From an uncultured Bacteroidales bacterium (GTDB lineage: Bacteria; Bacteroidota; Bacteroidia; Bacteroidales; WCHB1-69), in assembly GCA_900319925.1 (NCBI GenBank), contig ONQE01000038.1:9752-43974 (forward strand): a stretch of DNA of 34,223 nucleotides, read 5' to 3'. A program made the translations under genes and the position numbers. Below the pieces are notes generated by a model. It was not told the DNA's origin. It was given only the letters and a program-made list of their open reading frames with translations, and searched no databases. Of the stretch, positions 1-6,513 are shown one piece after another (position 1 is the stretch's first letter; every line of letters begins with the position of its first letter).

Positions 1-1
1 C

Positions 2-376
2 ATCTCCACGATTCCCGAGTCGGCCATCGCGGCGGTGAAGGCGCTACGCGGGGTGGACACGCTGATCTTGGGCGGCTTCGACCGCGGCATCGACTACCAA
101 GTGCTCATCGACTTCCTGAAGGAGAACCCCATCCAGAACATCGCTTTCACGGGTCCCGCCGGCCACCGCATGTTGGAAATGTGCCGTGAACAGAACGCCC
201 TCCCGCAAAACTTCATCGAAACCGACGACTACGAAGCCATCGTCCGCTTCTGCTACGAAAAGACTCCCGTCGGCGGCACCGCCCTCCTCTCCCCCGCCGC
301 CGCCAGCTACAACCAGTTCAAGAACTTCGAGGAGAGAGGGGAAACCTTCAAGCAATTAGTAATTAGTAATTGGTAA
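2..376 (+). CDS. murD: UDP-N-acetylmuramoylalanine--D-glutamate ligase, C-terminal part (truncated by window start)
   Basis: Only the last 124 codons are present; the frame is already open at base 2, so the gene starts outside the window. MurD is the cytoplasmic Mur ligase that adds D-glutamate to UDP-MurNAc-L-Ala. The visible part is its C-terminal (domain 3) Rossmann-like region: the stretch TLILGGFDRGIDY matches the conserved LILGG-DRG-D segment of MurD, and LLSPAAASYNQFKNFEERG matches the closing SPA-ASFD-F--FE-RG motif. An internal GTG at 35 is not the true start. The reading frame then runs seven codons into an AT-rich 7-bp tandem repeat (QLVISNW, stop at 374-376), so the last residues are repeat-encoded. 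Family assignment is confident because the SPA...FKNFEERG signature is highly specific. Confidence 0.9.
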   Translation: MSTIPESAIAAVKALRGVDTLILGGFDRGIDYQVLIDFLKENPIQNIAFTGPAGHRMLEMCREQNALPQNFIETDDYEAIVRFCYEKTPVGGTALLSPAAASYNQFKNFEERGETFKQLVISNW

Positions 377-407
377 TTAGCAATTAGCAGTTAGTAGTTA
401 GCAGTTG
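352..407 (+). repeat. Heptamer array, TAATTAG family
   Basis: About eight degenerate 7-bp units (TAATTAG, TAATTGG, CAATTAG, CAGTTAG, TAGTTAG) run without break from inside the 3' end of murD into the gap. It belongs to the window-wide set of 7-bp-period arrays. Confidence 0.85.
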
Positions 408-426
408 TGCTATCGTAAAAGAGTGC

Positions 427-630
427 TATTATTGAGACATTCTTCCTTGAGCAGTCCCGAAGGGACAAAACGCGCGAAGCGCAAGTAACCCCACACAAGG
501 CGAAGCCGCAGTGTGGGGCCTCGCAAGAGAAACAATCCCACAAGGCGAAGCCGCAGTGTGGGGCCCAATCCCACAAAGCGAAGCCGCAGTATGGGGCCCA
601 ATCCCACAAGGCGAAGCCGCAGTATGGAAC
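427..630 (+). repeat. Modular GAA-triloop hairpin element, copy 1 (four tail units)
   Basis: A head of about 90 bp contains three short hairpins, all closed by a GAA loop: GTCCC-GAA-GGGAC at 454-466, GCGC-GAA-GCGC at 472-482, and an outer stem CCCCACAC (489-496) / GTGTGGGG (511-518) enclosing GGC-GAA-GCC. The last unit is then repeated three more times with small changes (about 531-560, 561-590, 591-630). The same element occurs at 18327-18488 (minus) and 28838-28930 (plus). It ends 20 bp before the thioredoxin start codon and has the same orientation as that gene. The start at TATTATTG (427-434) is set by similarity among the copies. No transposase is associated. Confidence 0.85.
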
Positions 631-650
631 CTAACCAAAACCTTAACAAT

Positions 651-1178
651 ATGAAAAAGAACATCCTCATCCTCTGTGCAGTGCTGCTGTTCGCCGCCTG
701 CGGACAGAAAACCAAGACGGAGCAGCCTCAGGAGCAAGTCCAGACGGAGGCCGCCAACGACTACAGCCACCTGAACCCTGTGCAGGACAACGGCACGACC
801 ACTGTTCAGGAAGACCTCTCCGGCAAGGTCATCATACTGACCGCCGACGAATTCCGGGCCAAGGTCAGCGAAATTGACCCCGCAAGGGGACTGCGTTACA
901 AGGGCAACACCCCCTGCATGGTCGATTTCTACGCCGACTGGTGCGGACCGTGCCGCCAGCTTGCCCCCATCGCCGAGCGGATGGCCAAGAAGTACAAAGG
1001 CCAGCTGATCGTCTACAAGGTCAACGTGGACAGGGCACAAGACATCTGCCAGGCCTTGAACATCCAAAGCATCCCTACCCTGCTCTTCATGAAACCCAAC
1101 ACCCAGCCCGGTTTGATGGTCGGCGCCCCGACAGAGTCGGAGTTGGAGAGCACCATCCAGGAGTTTCTGGGAAAATAG
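651..1178 (+). CDS. Thioredoxin-family lipoprotein
   Basis: 175 residues. An N-terminal lipoprotein signal (MKKNILILCAVLLFAAC, lipobox FAAC with Cys17) is followed by a Gln/Glu/Thr-rich linker to about residue 55. A thioredoxin fold then carries the redox motif WCGPC at residues 97-101 and the cis-proline segment QSIPTLLF. It is expected to sit on the periplasmic side of a membrane and reduce disulfides or act as an oxidant scavenger; the partner is unknown. The ATG at 651 is chosen because it begins the signal peptide. The frame is open upstream to 513, but that stretch is the hairpin repeat read as arginine/serine-rich protein and is very unlikely to be translated. No strong TAnnTTTG promoter is visible; TATTATTG at 427-434, the start of the hairpin element, is a weak candidate. 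Confidence 0.88.
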   Translation: MKKNILILCAVLLFAACGQKTKTEQPQEQVQTEAANDYSHLNPVQDNGTTTVQEDLSGKVIILTADEFRAKVSEIDPARGLRYKGNTPCMVDFYADWCGPCRQLAPIAERMAKKYKGQLIVYKVNVDRAQDICQALNIQSIPTLLFMKPNTQPGLMVGAPTESELESTIQEFLGK

Positions 1179-1291
1179 ACTTAGGACGTGAGACGTTAGA
1201 TGTGGATAAAACAATGGCACTGGCGAGTTCGGGATTCCGTCGCCTCCTATCGTCGGCAACGGAATGGAGGTGCGTTTAATCAAGCATTAGC

Positions 1292-2140
1292 GTGAAGAAA
1301 ATCTTCCTCATAACGATATGGTTTTTGTTTGTCGTTGCGTGCGCGGACGCGCAGGTGACGGTGGCGGATTCGTTGCCGTCGATCTTCCACCGATGGGAGG
1401 TACGGATGGACGGGCTGCAGGATGACGACCCGGAGATCGTGTCGCTGCATTACCTCTTCCTGCAGGACATCCGCAAGCAGATGGACAAGACTGGGGAGCA
1501 GCTGAACGTCACGCTGGCGAGGAGTCCGAAGACGGACTTCTACGCCGTGAAGCGGGAGTTCCGGCGGCTGACCTTCAAGGCGGAGCAGATGCAGGAACGG
1601 TTGTCCGTGGCCAAGGCGCGGGTCGATCACGACTTCTACCTACGGGCCGTGGAGGAGCTGGCCTACCGCGACACCGTCCGGGCGATGTACAATCTGGAGC
1701 GCGCTTTGCAGTACAACCCGCTCAACCCCGACGCGATGCTGCAGAAGTGCAAGATCCTGCTGGCGCAGGGGCAGTACCAGCCGTGCGTCGATCTCATCCA
1801 CAAGGTCTATACCGAGGCGACTCTCGACGAGGCGCAGGAGAGGGCGGTCTCGGACTTCACCTTGGTGCTCTACGACAAGCTCTACTCGCACGGCAGCACG
1901 CTGGTGAAGAGCGGAAGGTCGGCGGAGGCGTTGGAGGTGTTCCTCGCGTTGGAGCACTTCTGCAACAACATGCCCAGCGGGTACTGCAACGACGACTACT
2001 ACAAGGGCATCGTGCTTTCCCGTGAGGGGGTGTATGAGTCGTACCTCAGCATCGCCCGCGAGGCCGAGAAGCGCGGCAACCACGAGATGTCGCGGAAATT
2101 CTACCAGTACGCCGAGGAGTACCTGCGGAAGAACGAGTGA
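1292..2140 (+). CDS. Secreted TPR-like protein of unknown function
   Basis: 282 residues from a GTG start at 1292, preceded by a purine-rich GGAATGGAGG at 1261-1270. A signal peptide (MKKIFLITIWFLFVVACADAQ) is followed by an alpha-helical protein. Around residues 130-165 the pattern A-YNLERALQYNPLNPDAMLQKCKILLAQGQY resembles one or two tetratricopeptide repeats, and a further helical pair near the C-terminus (GNHEMSRKFYQYAEEYL) has TPR-like spacing. A Cys at position 17 raises the possibility of a lipoprotein, but the lipobox (VVAC) is followed by an AQ that also fits signal peptidase I. I do not recognise the family. The stop codon TGA is itself the first triplet of a TGACTTG/TGATTTG heptamer array. 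Confidence 0.75.
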   Translation: MKKIFLITIWFLFVVACADAQVTVADSLPSIFHRWEVRMDGLQDDDPEIVSLHYLFLQDIRKQMDKTGEQLNVTLARSPKTDFYAVKREFRRLTFKAEQMQERLSVAKARVDHDFYLRAVEELAYRDTVRAMYNLERALQYNPLNPDAMLQKCKILLAQGQYQPCVDLIHKVYTEATLDEAQERAVSDFTLVLYDKLYSHGSTLVKSGRSAEALEVFLALEHFCNNMPSGYCNDDYYKGIVLSREGVYESYLSIAREAEKRGNHEMSRKFYQYAEEYLRKNE

Positions 2141-2275
2141 CTTGTGATTTGTGATTTGTGATTTGTGACTTGTGACTTATGACTTAAGACTTGTGACTTT
2201 CGCGAACCCAACAACCAATAACCAATAACACAATAACCAATAACCAATAACCAATAAACCTTAAACCCAAAAACC
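2138..2275 (+). repeat. Composite heptamer arrays (TGATTTG, then ACCAATA, then AAACCTT)
   Basis: Starting exactly at the TGA stop codon of the preceding gene there are about eight TGATTTG/TGACTTG units to about 2199. After a short spacer come about six ACCAATA units (2210-2258), then AAACCTTAAACCC. All have a 7-bp period. Together they fill most of the 250-bp gap before the kor operon. Confidence 0.85.
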
Positions 2276-2315
2276 AAAACTTATCAACACCCGCCTGTTA
2301 TAACGAAAAAAAGTG

Positions 2316-2323
2316 TACCTTTG
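2316..2323 (+). promoter_or_regulatory. Bacteroidetes-type -7 element for the kor/vor operon
   Basis: TACCTTTG fits TAnnTTTG and lies 68 bp before the first kor start codon, immediately after the repeat-filled part of the gap. No clear -33 TTG is seen at the usual distance, so only the -7 element is called. Confidence 0.6.
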
Positions 2324-2390
2324 CAAACTTGATTTTTCAGTCAGGAATCAACAAAAAATTCAAACAATAACTACCTAAAATATTAAAATT

Positions 2391-2618
2391 ATGGCATTTA
2401 AAGGAGCTTTAGTCATTGACACTGAAAAGTGTAAAGGTTGTGCCGTGTGCATAACCGGTTGCCCGCAAGACCCGAAATGCATCGCCTTGTCGAAGAAGGT
2501 GAACGCCAAGGGTTACAACTATCTGGAAATGGTCAACGAGGAGGCCTGCATCGGCTGCGCGAGCTGCGCGGTGATCTGCCCCGACGGGGTCATTGAAGTG
2601 TATCGTGCGAAATGCTAA
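2391..2618 (+). CDS. korD: 2-oxoacid:ferredoxin oxidoreductase, delta (2x[4Fe-4S] ferredoxin) subunit
   Basis: 75 residues with two CxxCxxCxxxC cluster motifs: Cys14, 17, 20, 24 and Cys53, 56, 59, 63, the latter followed by Pro64. An extra Cys30 follows the first motif. This is the small ferredoxin subunit of four-subunit 2-ketoacid:ferredoxin oxidoreductases and carries electrons from the TPP centre to external ferredoxin. It is the first gene of the operon, 53 bp before the alpha subunit, and has a TACCTTTG promoter upstream. Family members are labelled KorD or VorC/D depending on the presumed substrate (2-oxoglutarate or branched-chain 2-oxoacids), which cannot be settled from sequence alone. 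Confidence 0.88.
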   Translation: MAFKGALVIDTEKCKGCAVCITGCPQDPKCIALSKKVNAKGYNYLEMVNEEACIGCASCAVICPDGVIEVYRAKC

Positions 2619-2671
2619 CCCGCACGGAGAGTCAAGAATTTTAACAACAATTAATCAAAACATCTATTAAA

Positions 2672-3751
2672 ATGGCAAAACAATTAGTATTGATGAAGGG
2701 AAACCAAGCCATTGCAGAAGCCGCCATCCGTTGTGGCTGTGACGGCTATTTTGGCTATCCCATTACCCCGCAGTCAGAAGTGCTCGAGCACCTGATGGCG
2801 GAGAGACCATATCTGACCACCGGCATGGTAGTGTTGCAAGCCGAGAGCGAATTGGCGTCCATCAACATGGTGTACGCTGGCGCCGCCGCCGGCAAACGCG
2901 TCATGACCTCTTCCTCCTCCCCGGGATTCTCCCTGATGCAGGAAGGCCTTTCCTATATCGCCGGCGCTGAGCTGCCCGCCCTGTGCGTGAACGTCGTCCG
3001 CGGCGGCCCCGGCCTTGGCACCATCCAACCCTCTCAGTCCGACTACTTCCAGACCACCAAGGGCGGCGGTCACGGCGACTACCGTCTGATCACCCTCGCC
3101 CCCGCATCCGTGCAAGAGATGTACGACTTCGTGGAGCTGGGCTTCGACCTCGCCTTCAAATACCGCAACCCGGTCGCCATCCTCTCCGACGGCGTCATCG
3201 GCCAGGTGATGGAGAAAGTGATGGTTGACGACTACAAACCGCGCTGGACCAACGAATACATCGAGGAGAACTGCCCGTGGGCTGCCACCGGACACCGTTC
3301 CACCGGCAAGCACAGAATCGTGACCTCCCTCGAACTGGAAGCCCTCAAGCAGGAGGCCATCAACGACCGCATCCAGGCCAAATACCGCAAGTGCGAAGAG
3401 GAAGACGCCCGCTACGAGGCCATCCAATGCGACGACGCCGAATACGTCTTCGTGGCTTACGGCTCCGCAGCCCGTATCTGCATGAAGTCCGTCGAACTCG
3501 CCCGCGCCGAAGGCATCAAGGTCGGCTTGATCCGCCCGATCACCCTGTGGCCCTTCCCGACGAAAGCCGTCAAGGAAATCGGTGGCCGCATGAAGAAGAT
3601 CCTCAGCGTGGAAATGAACGCCGGTCAGATGATCGAAGACGTGAAACTCGCTGTCGATTGCAACGTCCCCGTCGAACACTACGGCCGCTACGGCGGTGTC
3701 ATCCCCACCCCGGTCGAAATCCTCGATGCGTTGAAAAAAATGGTTAAATAA
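2672..3751 (+). CDS. korA: 2-oxoacid:ferredoxin oxidoreductase, alpha subunit (KorA/VorB type)
   Basis: 359 residues, the usual length for this subunit. The N-terminal pyrimidine-binding domain shows GYPITPQSEVLEHL, LQAESELASINMVYAGAAAGKR and TSSSSPGFSLMQEGLSYIAGAELP, followed by RGGPGLGTIQPSQSDYF, a hallmark of the family. The C-terminal domain (from about residue 250) has the FVAYGSAARICMKSV and IRPITLWPFP motifs of the transketolase-C-like fold. With the beta subunit it binds thiamine pyrophosphate and decarboxylates a 2-oxoacid to its CoA thioester. Bacteroidales homologues are commonly annotated VorB (2-oxoisovalerate) although the four-subunit layout equally fits 2-oxoglutarate. It is cotranscribed with its neighbours (17 bp to the next gene). 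Confidence 0.9.
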   Translation: MAKQLVLMKGNQAIAEAAIRCGCDGYFGYPITPQSEVLEHLMAERPYLTTGMVVLQAESELASINMVYAGAAAGKRVMTSSSSPGFSLMQEGLSYIAGAELPALCVNVVRGGPGLGTIQPSQSDYFQTTKGGGHGDYRLITLAPASVQEMYDFVELGFDLAFKYRNPVAILSDGVIGQVMEKVMVDDYKPRWTNEYIEENCPWAATGHRSTGKHRIVTSLELEALKQEAINDRIQAKYRKCEEEDARYEAIQCDDAEYVFVAYGSAARICMKSVELARAEGIKVGLIRPITLWPFPTKAVKEIGGRMKKILSVEMNAGQMIEDVKLAVDCNVPVEHYGRYGGVIPTPVEILDALKKMVK

Positions 3752-3768
3752 TTTAAGCACTTGAAATT

Positions 3769-4611
3769 ATGACAAGAGAAGATATAATCAAACCCGAAAA
3801 TTTGGTGTACAAACGCACTCCGGTCCTCACGGATGCTACAATGCACTATTGTCCTGGTTGCGGTCACGGCGTCGTGCACAGAATCATCGCCGAGGTGATC
3901 GAGGAAATGGGCATTCAAGACAATGTCATCGGTATCTCCCCCGTGGGTTGTTCCGTGCTGGCATACAACTATTTCGACGTTGACTTCGTGGAAGCCGCTC
4001 ACGGCCGCGCCCCGGCTTGCGCCTCCGCCATCAAACGTCTCCGCCCCGAGACCTTCGTGTTCTCCTACCAGGGCGACGGTGACCTGGCCTCCATCGGCTG
4101 CGGTGAGGTCGTTCACGCCTGCAACCGCGGCGAGAACATCACCATGATCTTCATCAACAACGGTATCTACGGTATGACCGGCGGTCAGATGGCCCCCACC
4201 ACCCTCGAGGGTATGGAGACCGTCACCTGTCCTTACGGCCGTGATCCCAAGATCATGGGTCACACCATGCGCTTGACCGAAATGCTGGCCCAACTGCCCG
4301 GCACATACTATGTCACCCGTCAGGCTGTCTATACCCCGGCGGCTGCCCGCAAGTGCAAGAAAGCCATCCGTCAGGCCTTCGAAAACCAGAAACTGAACAA
4401 GGGCGTCTCCTTCGTGGAAGTCACCTCCAACTGTAACTCCGGCTGGAAGATGACTCCCGTCCAAGCCAACAAGTGGATGGAAGAGAACACCCTCAAATAC
4501 TTCCCGCTCGGCGACATGAAAGTTGACGGCAAGTTCGATCCCAAGTTCATCGAACGCGTCGGCACCTTCGACCAGCCCAACGAAACCATCTTTTCACTGA
4601 GAAAAAAATAA
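3769..4611 (+). CDS. korB: 2-oxoacid:ferredoxin oxidoreductase, beta (TPP-binding) subunit
   Basis: 280 residues. The N-terminal HYCPGCGHG motif and the TPP/Mg signature running from QGDGDLASIGCGE to INNGIYGMTGGQ identify the beta subunit of the 2-oxoacid:ferredoxin oxidoreductase family. GDGD and the asparagine pair about 28-30 residues later coordinate the Mg-diphosphate of TPP. It forms the active site together with the alpha subunit encoded just upstream. The ATG at 3769 is preceded by an AT-rich, purine-poor leader typical of this phylum. The gene is 19 bp from the gamma subunit. Confidence 0.9.
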   Translation: MTREDIIKPENLVYKRTPVLTDATMHYCPGCGHGVVHRIIAEVIEEMGIQDNVIGISPVGCSVLAYNYFDVDFVEAAHGRAPACASAIKRLRPETFVFSYQGDGDLASIGCGEVVHACNRGENITMIFINNGIYGMTGGQMAPTTLEGMETVTCPYGRDPKIMGHTMRLTEMLAQLPGTYYVTRQAVYTPAAARKCKKAIRQAFENQKLNKGVSFVEVTSNCNSGWKMTPVQANKWMEENTLKYFPLGDMKVDGKFDPKFIERVGTFDQPNETIFSLRKK

Positions 4612-4630
4612 TCATTAAAATCCAAAAGAC

Positions 4631-5182
4631 ATGACTGAAGAAATCATTATAGCAGGCTTCGGCGGACAGGGTGTGCTCTCCATGGGTAAGATCTTGGCCT
4701 ACGCCGGCATCATGCAAGACAAAGAAGTGAGCTGGTTGCCCTCCTACGGTCCTGAAATGCGCGGTGGTACCTCCAACGTCACCGTCATCATCAGCGACGA
4801 GCGCATCTGCTCCCCCTACCTCAACCAGTTCGACACCGCCATCATCCTGAACCAACAGTCGATGGACAAGTTCGAGTCGGCCGTGAAACCCGGAGGTCTT
4901 CTGATTTACGACCCCAACGGCATCACCCATCACCCGACCCGCAAGGACATCAACATCTACCAAGTCGCCGCCACCGACAAGGCCAGCGAACTCGGTATCT
5001 CCAAGCTGTTCAACATGATCGTGCTGGGCGGTTTCCTGAAGGTGAAACCCCTCGTCACCCCCGAGATGTTGCACAAAGGTCTGGAGAAGTCCCTGCCTGA
5101 GCGCCACCACCACCTCATCCCCAAGAACGAGGAGGCTGTGGAAATCGGCAAGGGTCTGTTGACTCCCTACCACACGTTGTAA
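4631..5182 (+). CDS. korC: 2-oxoacid:ferredoxin oxidoreductase, gamma subunit
   Basis: 183 residues. The N-terminal GFGGQGVLSMGKILAYAG and the following SWLPSYGPEMRGGTSNVTV are the typical start of the gamma domain of pyruvate/ketoisovalerate oxidoreductases. The domain completes the four-subunit complex; in two-subunit enzymes it is fused to alpha. As the last gene of the operon it is followed within 50 bp by a palindromic repeat and a strong intrinsic terminator. The product supplies reduced ferredoxin from 2-oxoacid oxidation or, run in reverse, assimilates CO2 into 2-oxoacids; the direction is inference. Confidence 0.9.
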   Translation: MTEEIIIAGFGGQGVLSMGKILAYAGIMQDKEVSWLPSYGPEMRGGTSNVTVIISDERICSPYLNQFDTAIILNQQSMDKFESAVKPGGLLIYDPNGITHHPTRKDINIYQVAATDKASELGISKLFNMIVLGGFLKVKPLVTPEMLHKGLEKSLPERHHHLIPKNEEAVEIGKGLLTPYHTL

Positions 5183-5188
5183 TCGTCT

Positions 5189-5216
5189 GTAGAGACGTGC
5201 CATGGCGCGTCTCTAC
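5189..5216. repeat. Palindromic repeat, GTAGRGRCG family
   Basis: A 28-bp hairpin starting GTAGAGACG and ending CGTCTCTAC, with GCC/GGC continuing the stem after one T-G wobble. It lies 6 bp after the gamma-subunit stop. Related copies are at 16911, 21165 (half), 26011 and 26058. A sister form with GTAGGGGCG arms is at 15020, 19193 and 34071. Confidence 0.85.
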
Positions 5217-5228
5217 TATATATTATTA

Positions 5229-5260
5229 TAAGGACGGCCTTCTGACCGTCCTTATTTTTT
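5229..5260 (+). terminator. Intrinsic terminator of the kor/vor operon
   Basis: A perfect 9-bp stem TAAGGACGG (5229-5237) / CCGTCCTTA (5246-5254) with an 8-nt loop runs directly into a T tract (5255-5260). Confidence 0.85.
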
Positions 5261-5348
5261 ACTTGTCACCACGACTGTCGCATCAAAAAAAATCACGGCA
5301 TACTGCAACCTTTTCACTATTTCCCGTCTTTAGTTTAAGTAAAGTTAC

Positions 5349-5356
5349 TATTTTTG
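5349..5356 (+). promoter_or_regulatory. Bacteroidetes-type -7 element for the FN3 surface-protein gene
   Basis: TATTTTTG followed by CA lies 75 bp before the ATG at 5432. It is the only good TAnnTTTG match between the kor terminator and this gene, and it supports the 5432 start over the longer open frame that begins at 5197. Confidence 0.55.
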
Positions 5357-5431
5357 CAGCGAGGTGTCTTGGATTGGGTTTTCGTGAATCAAGACACGGC
5401 AAAAAGTTGAAACAGAATAAGCTATATTATA

Positions 5432-6513
5432 ATGAGAAAGACATTGGCCCTTTTACTGTTCTTATTCGGAACGTTCCCGCTTTGGATGCAAGCGCAGCAG
5501 GATTCCTGCGCCATCACCTCATTGCCCTACACGGAGGATTTCTCCTCGTTTCAGCAGTACCTGCTCATACAAGACTCCTGTTGGACATCGCTGAATACAA
5601 CATCGCCGTGATGCCACTTTTGGATTATTCGTATGACATCCATACGGTCATGGTCTCCCTTTACTTGAAAAAGAGTGCCTTGTCCGGTTGTTTTGAAGTG
5701 GGTGTGATGACCGATCCAACCGACGAAAGCACCTTCTTTCCGATAGACACCTTGCAAAATCCCACAACCATCGCATTTTATCCGCACCACGTCTATCTAA
5801 ACAACTACTCGGGAACCGGACGTTACATTGCTTTCCGCTGGAGAACTTATACAGCCATATTCGACCCCCATTACGCCTGGGTGGACGACATCACCCTCCA
5901 GGAGAGCACGGGCTGCGCCACGGTCGAGGAACTGAGCGCCAGCAATGTCACCGGCACGAGTGCGGTGCTCCGCTGGAACGACGGACCGATAGGCACGGTC
6001 ACGGGACACACCATCGAATACATTGACTCCGATTCGACGATCACCACCATCACCGACGTTGTCGGCAACGAGTTCGCGTTGAGCTGGCTCACCCCCAACA
6101 CCACCTACAACGTAAACGTGTCCGCCAACTGCGACAACGATTCTACCAGTCTCCCCGCAAGCATCAGTTTCACCACCGCCTGCGCGAGCGGCGGCGACCT
6201 GCTTTTCGGAGAGGAGAACCATATCACCTCACGGAATTTCCCCATCCACAAATACGCACTCACGGAGGAGATCTACACGGCCAGCGAAATCGGCGCGGCG
6301 CGGAACCTGCAGTCCGTCTCCTTCCACTGCACCACCGCCGGCAGCGACCGCAACATCGCCCTCTACCTGATGCCGGTCGAGCAGTCGATGCTCACGGGCT
6401 TCATCCCTATCAACAGCACGGCGGTCAAGGTCTTTGACGGCATCGTCAACATGAGTGCCGGATGGGTACTATTACGATGGCTCCTCCAACCTCCTGGTGG
6501 TCATCGACGATAA
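5432..6513 (+). pseudogene. N-terminal part of T9SS FN3/choice-of-anchor-J surface protein, broken by two frameshifts
   Basis: ATG at 5432 opens a clear signal peptide (MRKTLALLLFLFGTFPLWMQAQ) and the start of a choice-of-anchor-J module (SLPYTEDFSSF...DSCWTSLN), but this frame stops at TGA 5609-5611. The module continues one frame away from about 5602 (IAVMPLLDYSYD...GVMTDPTDESTFFP), followed by an FN3 domain (CATVEELSASNVTGTSAVLRW). That frame ends at 6513, while the match to the family continues from about 6467 in the original frame (YYYDGSSNLLVV). By comparison with the intact modules downstream in the same protein, about 40 residues are missing at the first junction and several at the second (GW|YYYDG against GWFTIYFDTPFYYNG). 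So these look like two out-of-frame deletions, either real or assembly errors. The continuation is the gene at 6455-11047. Confidence 0.8.

Noticed and set aside
427-630. Insertion sequence
   Set aside because: No transposase, terminal inverted repeats or target-site duplication is seen; the element is only hairpins and repeated units.
429-1283. Minus-strand open frame of 284 codons over the hairpin element and the thioredoxin gene
   Set aside because: It reads through the repeat as PHTAASPCG units and then antisense to a confident thioredoxin; no start signal or family match.
2774-3760. Long antisense open frame (328 codons) over the korA gene
   Set aside because: It is a mirror of a GC-rich coding gene; the plus-strand product is clearly the alpha subunit. 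Similar shadows lie opposite ribBA (13804-14994), lepA and the FN3 genes.
5197-5431. N-terminal extension of the first FN3 frame
   Set aside because: It overlaps the kor terminator and the TATTTTTG promoter and lies in a different frame from the true signal peptide at 5432.
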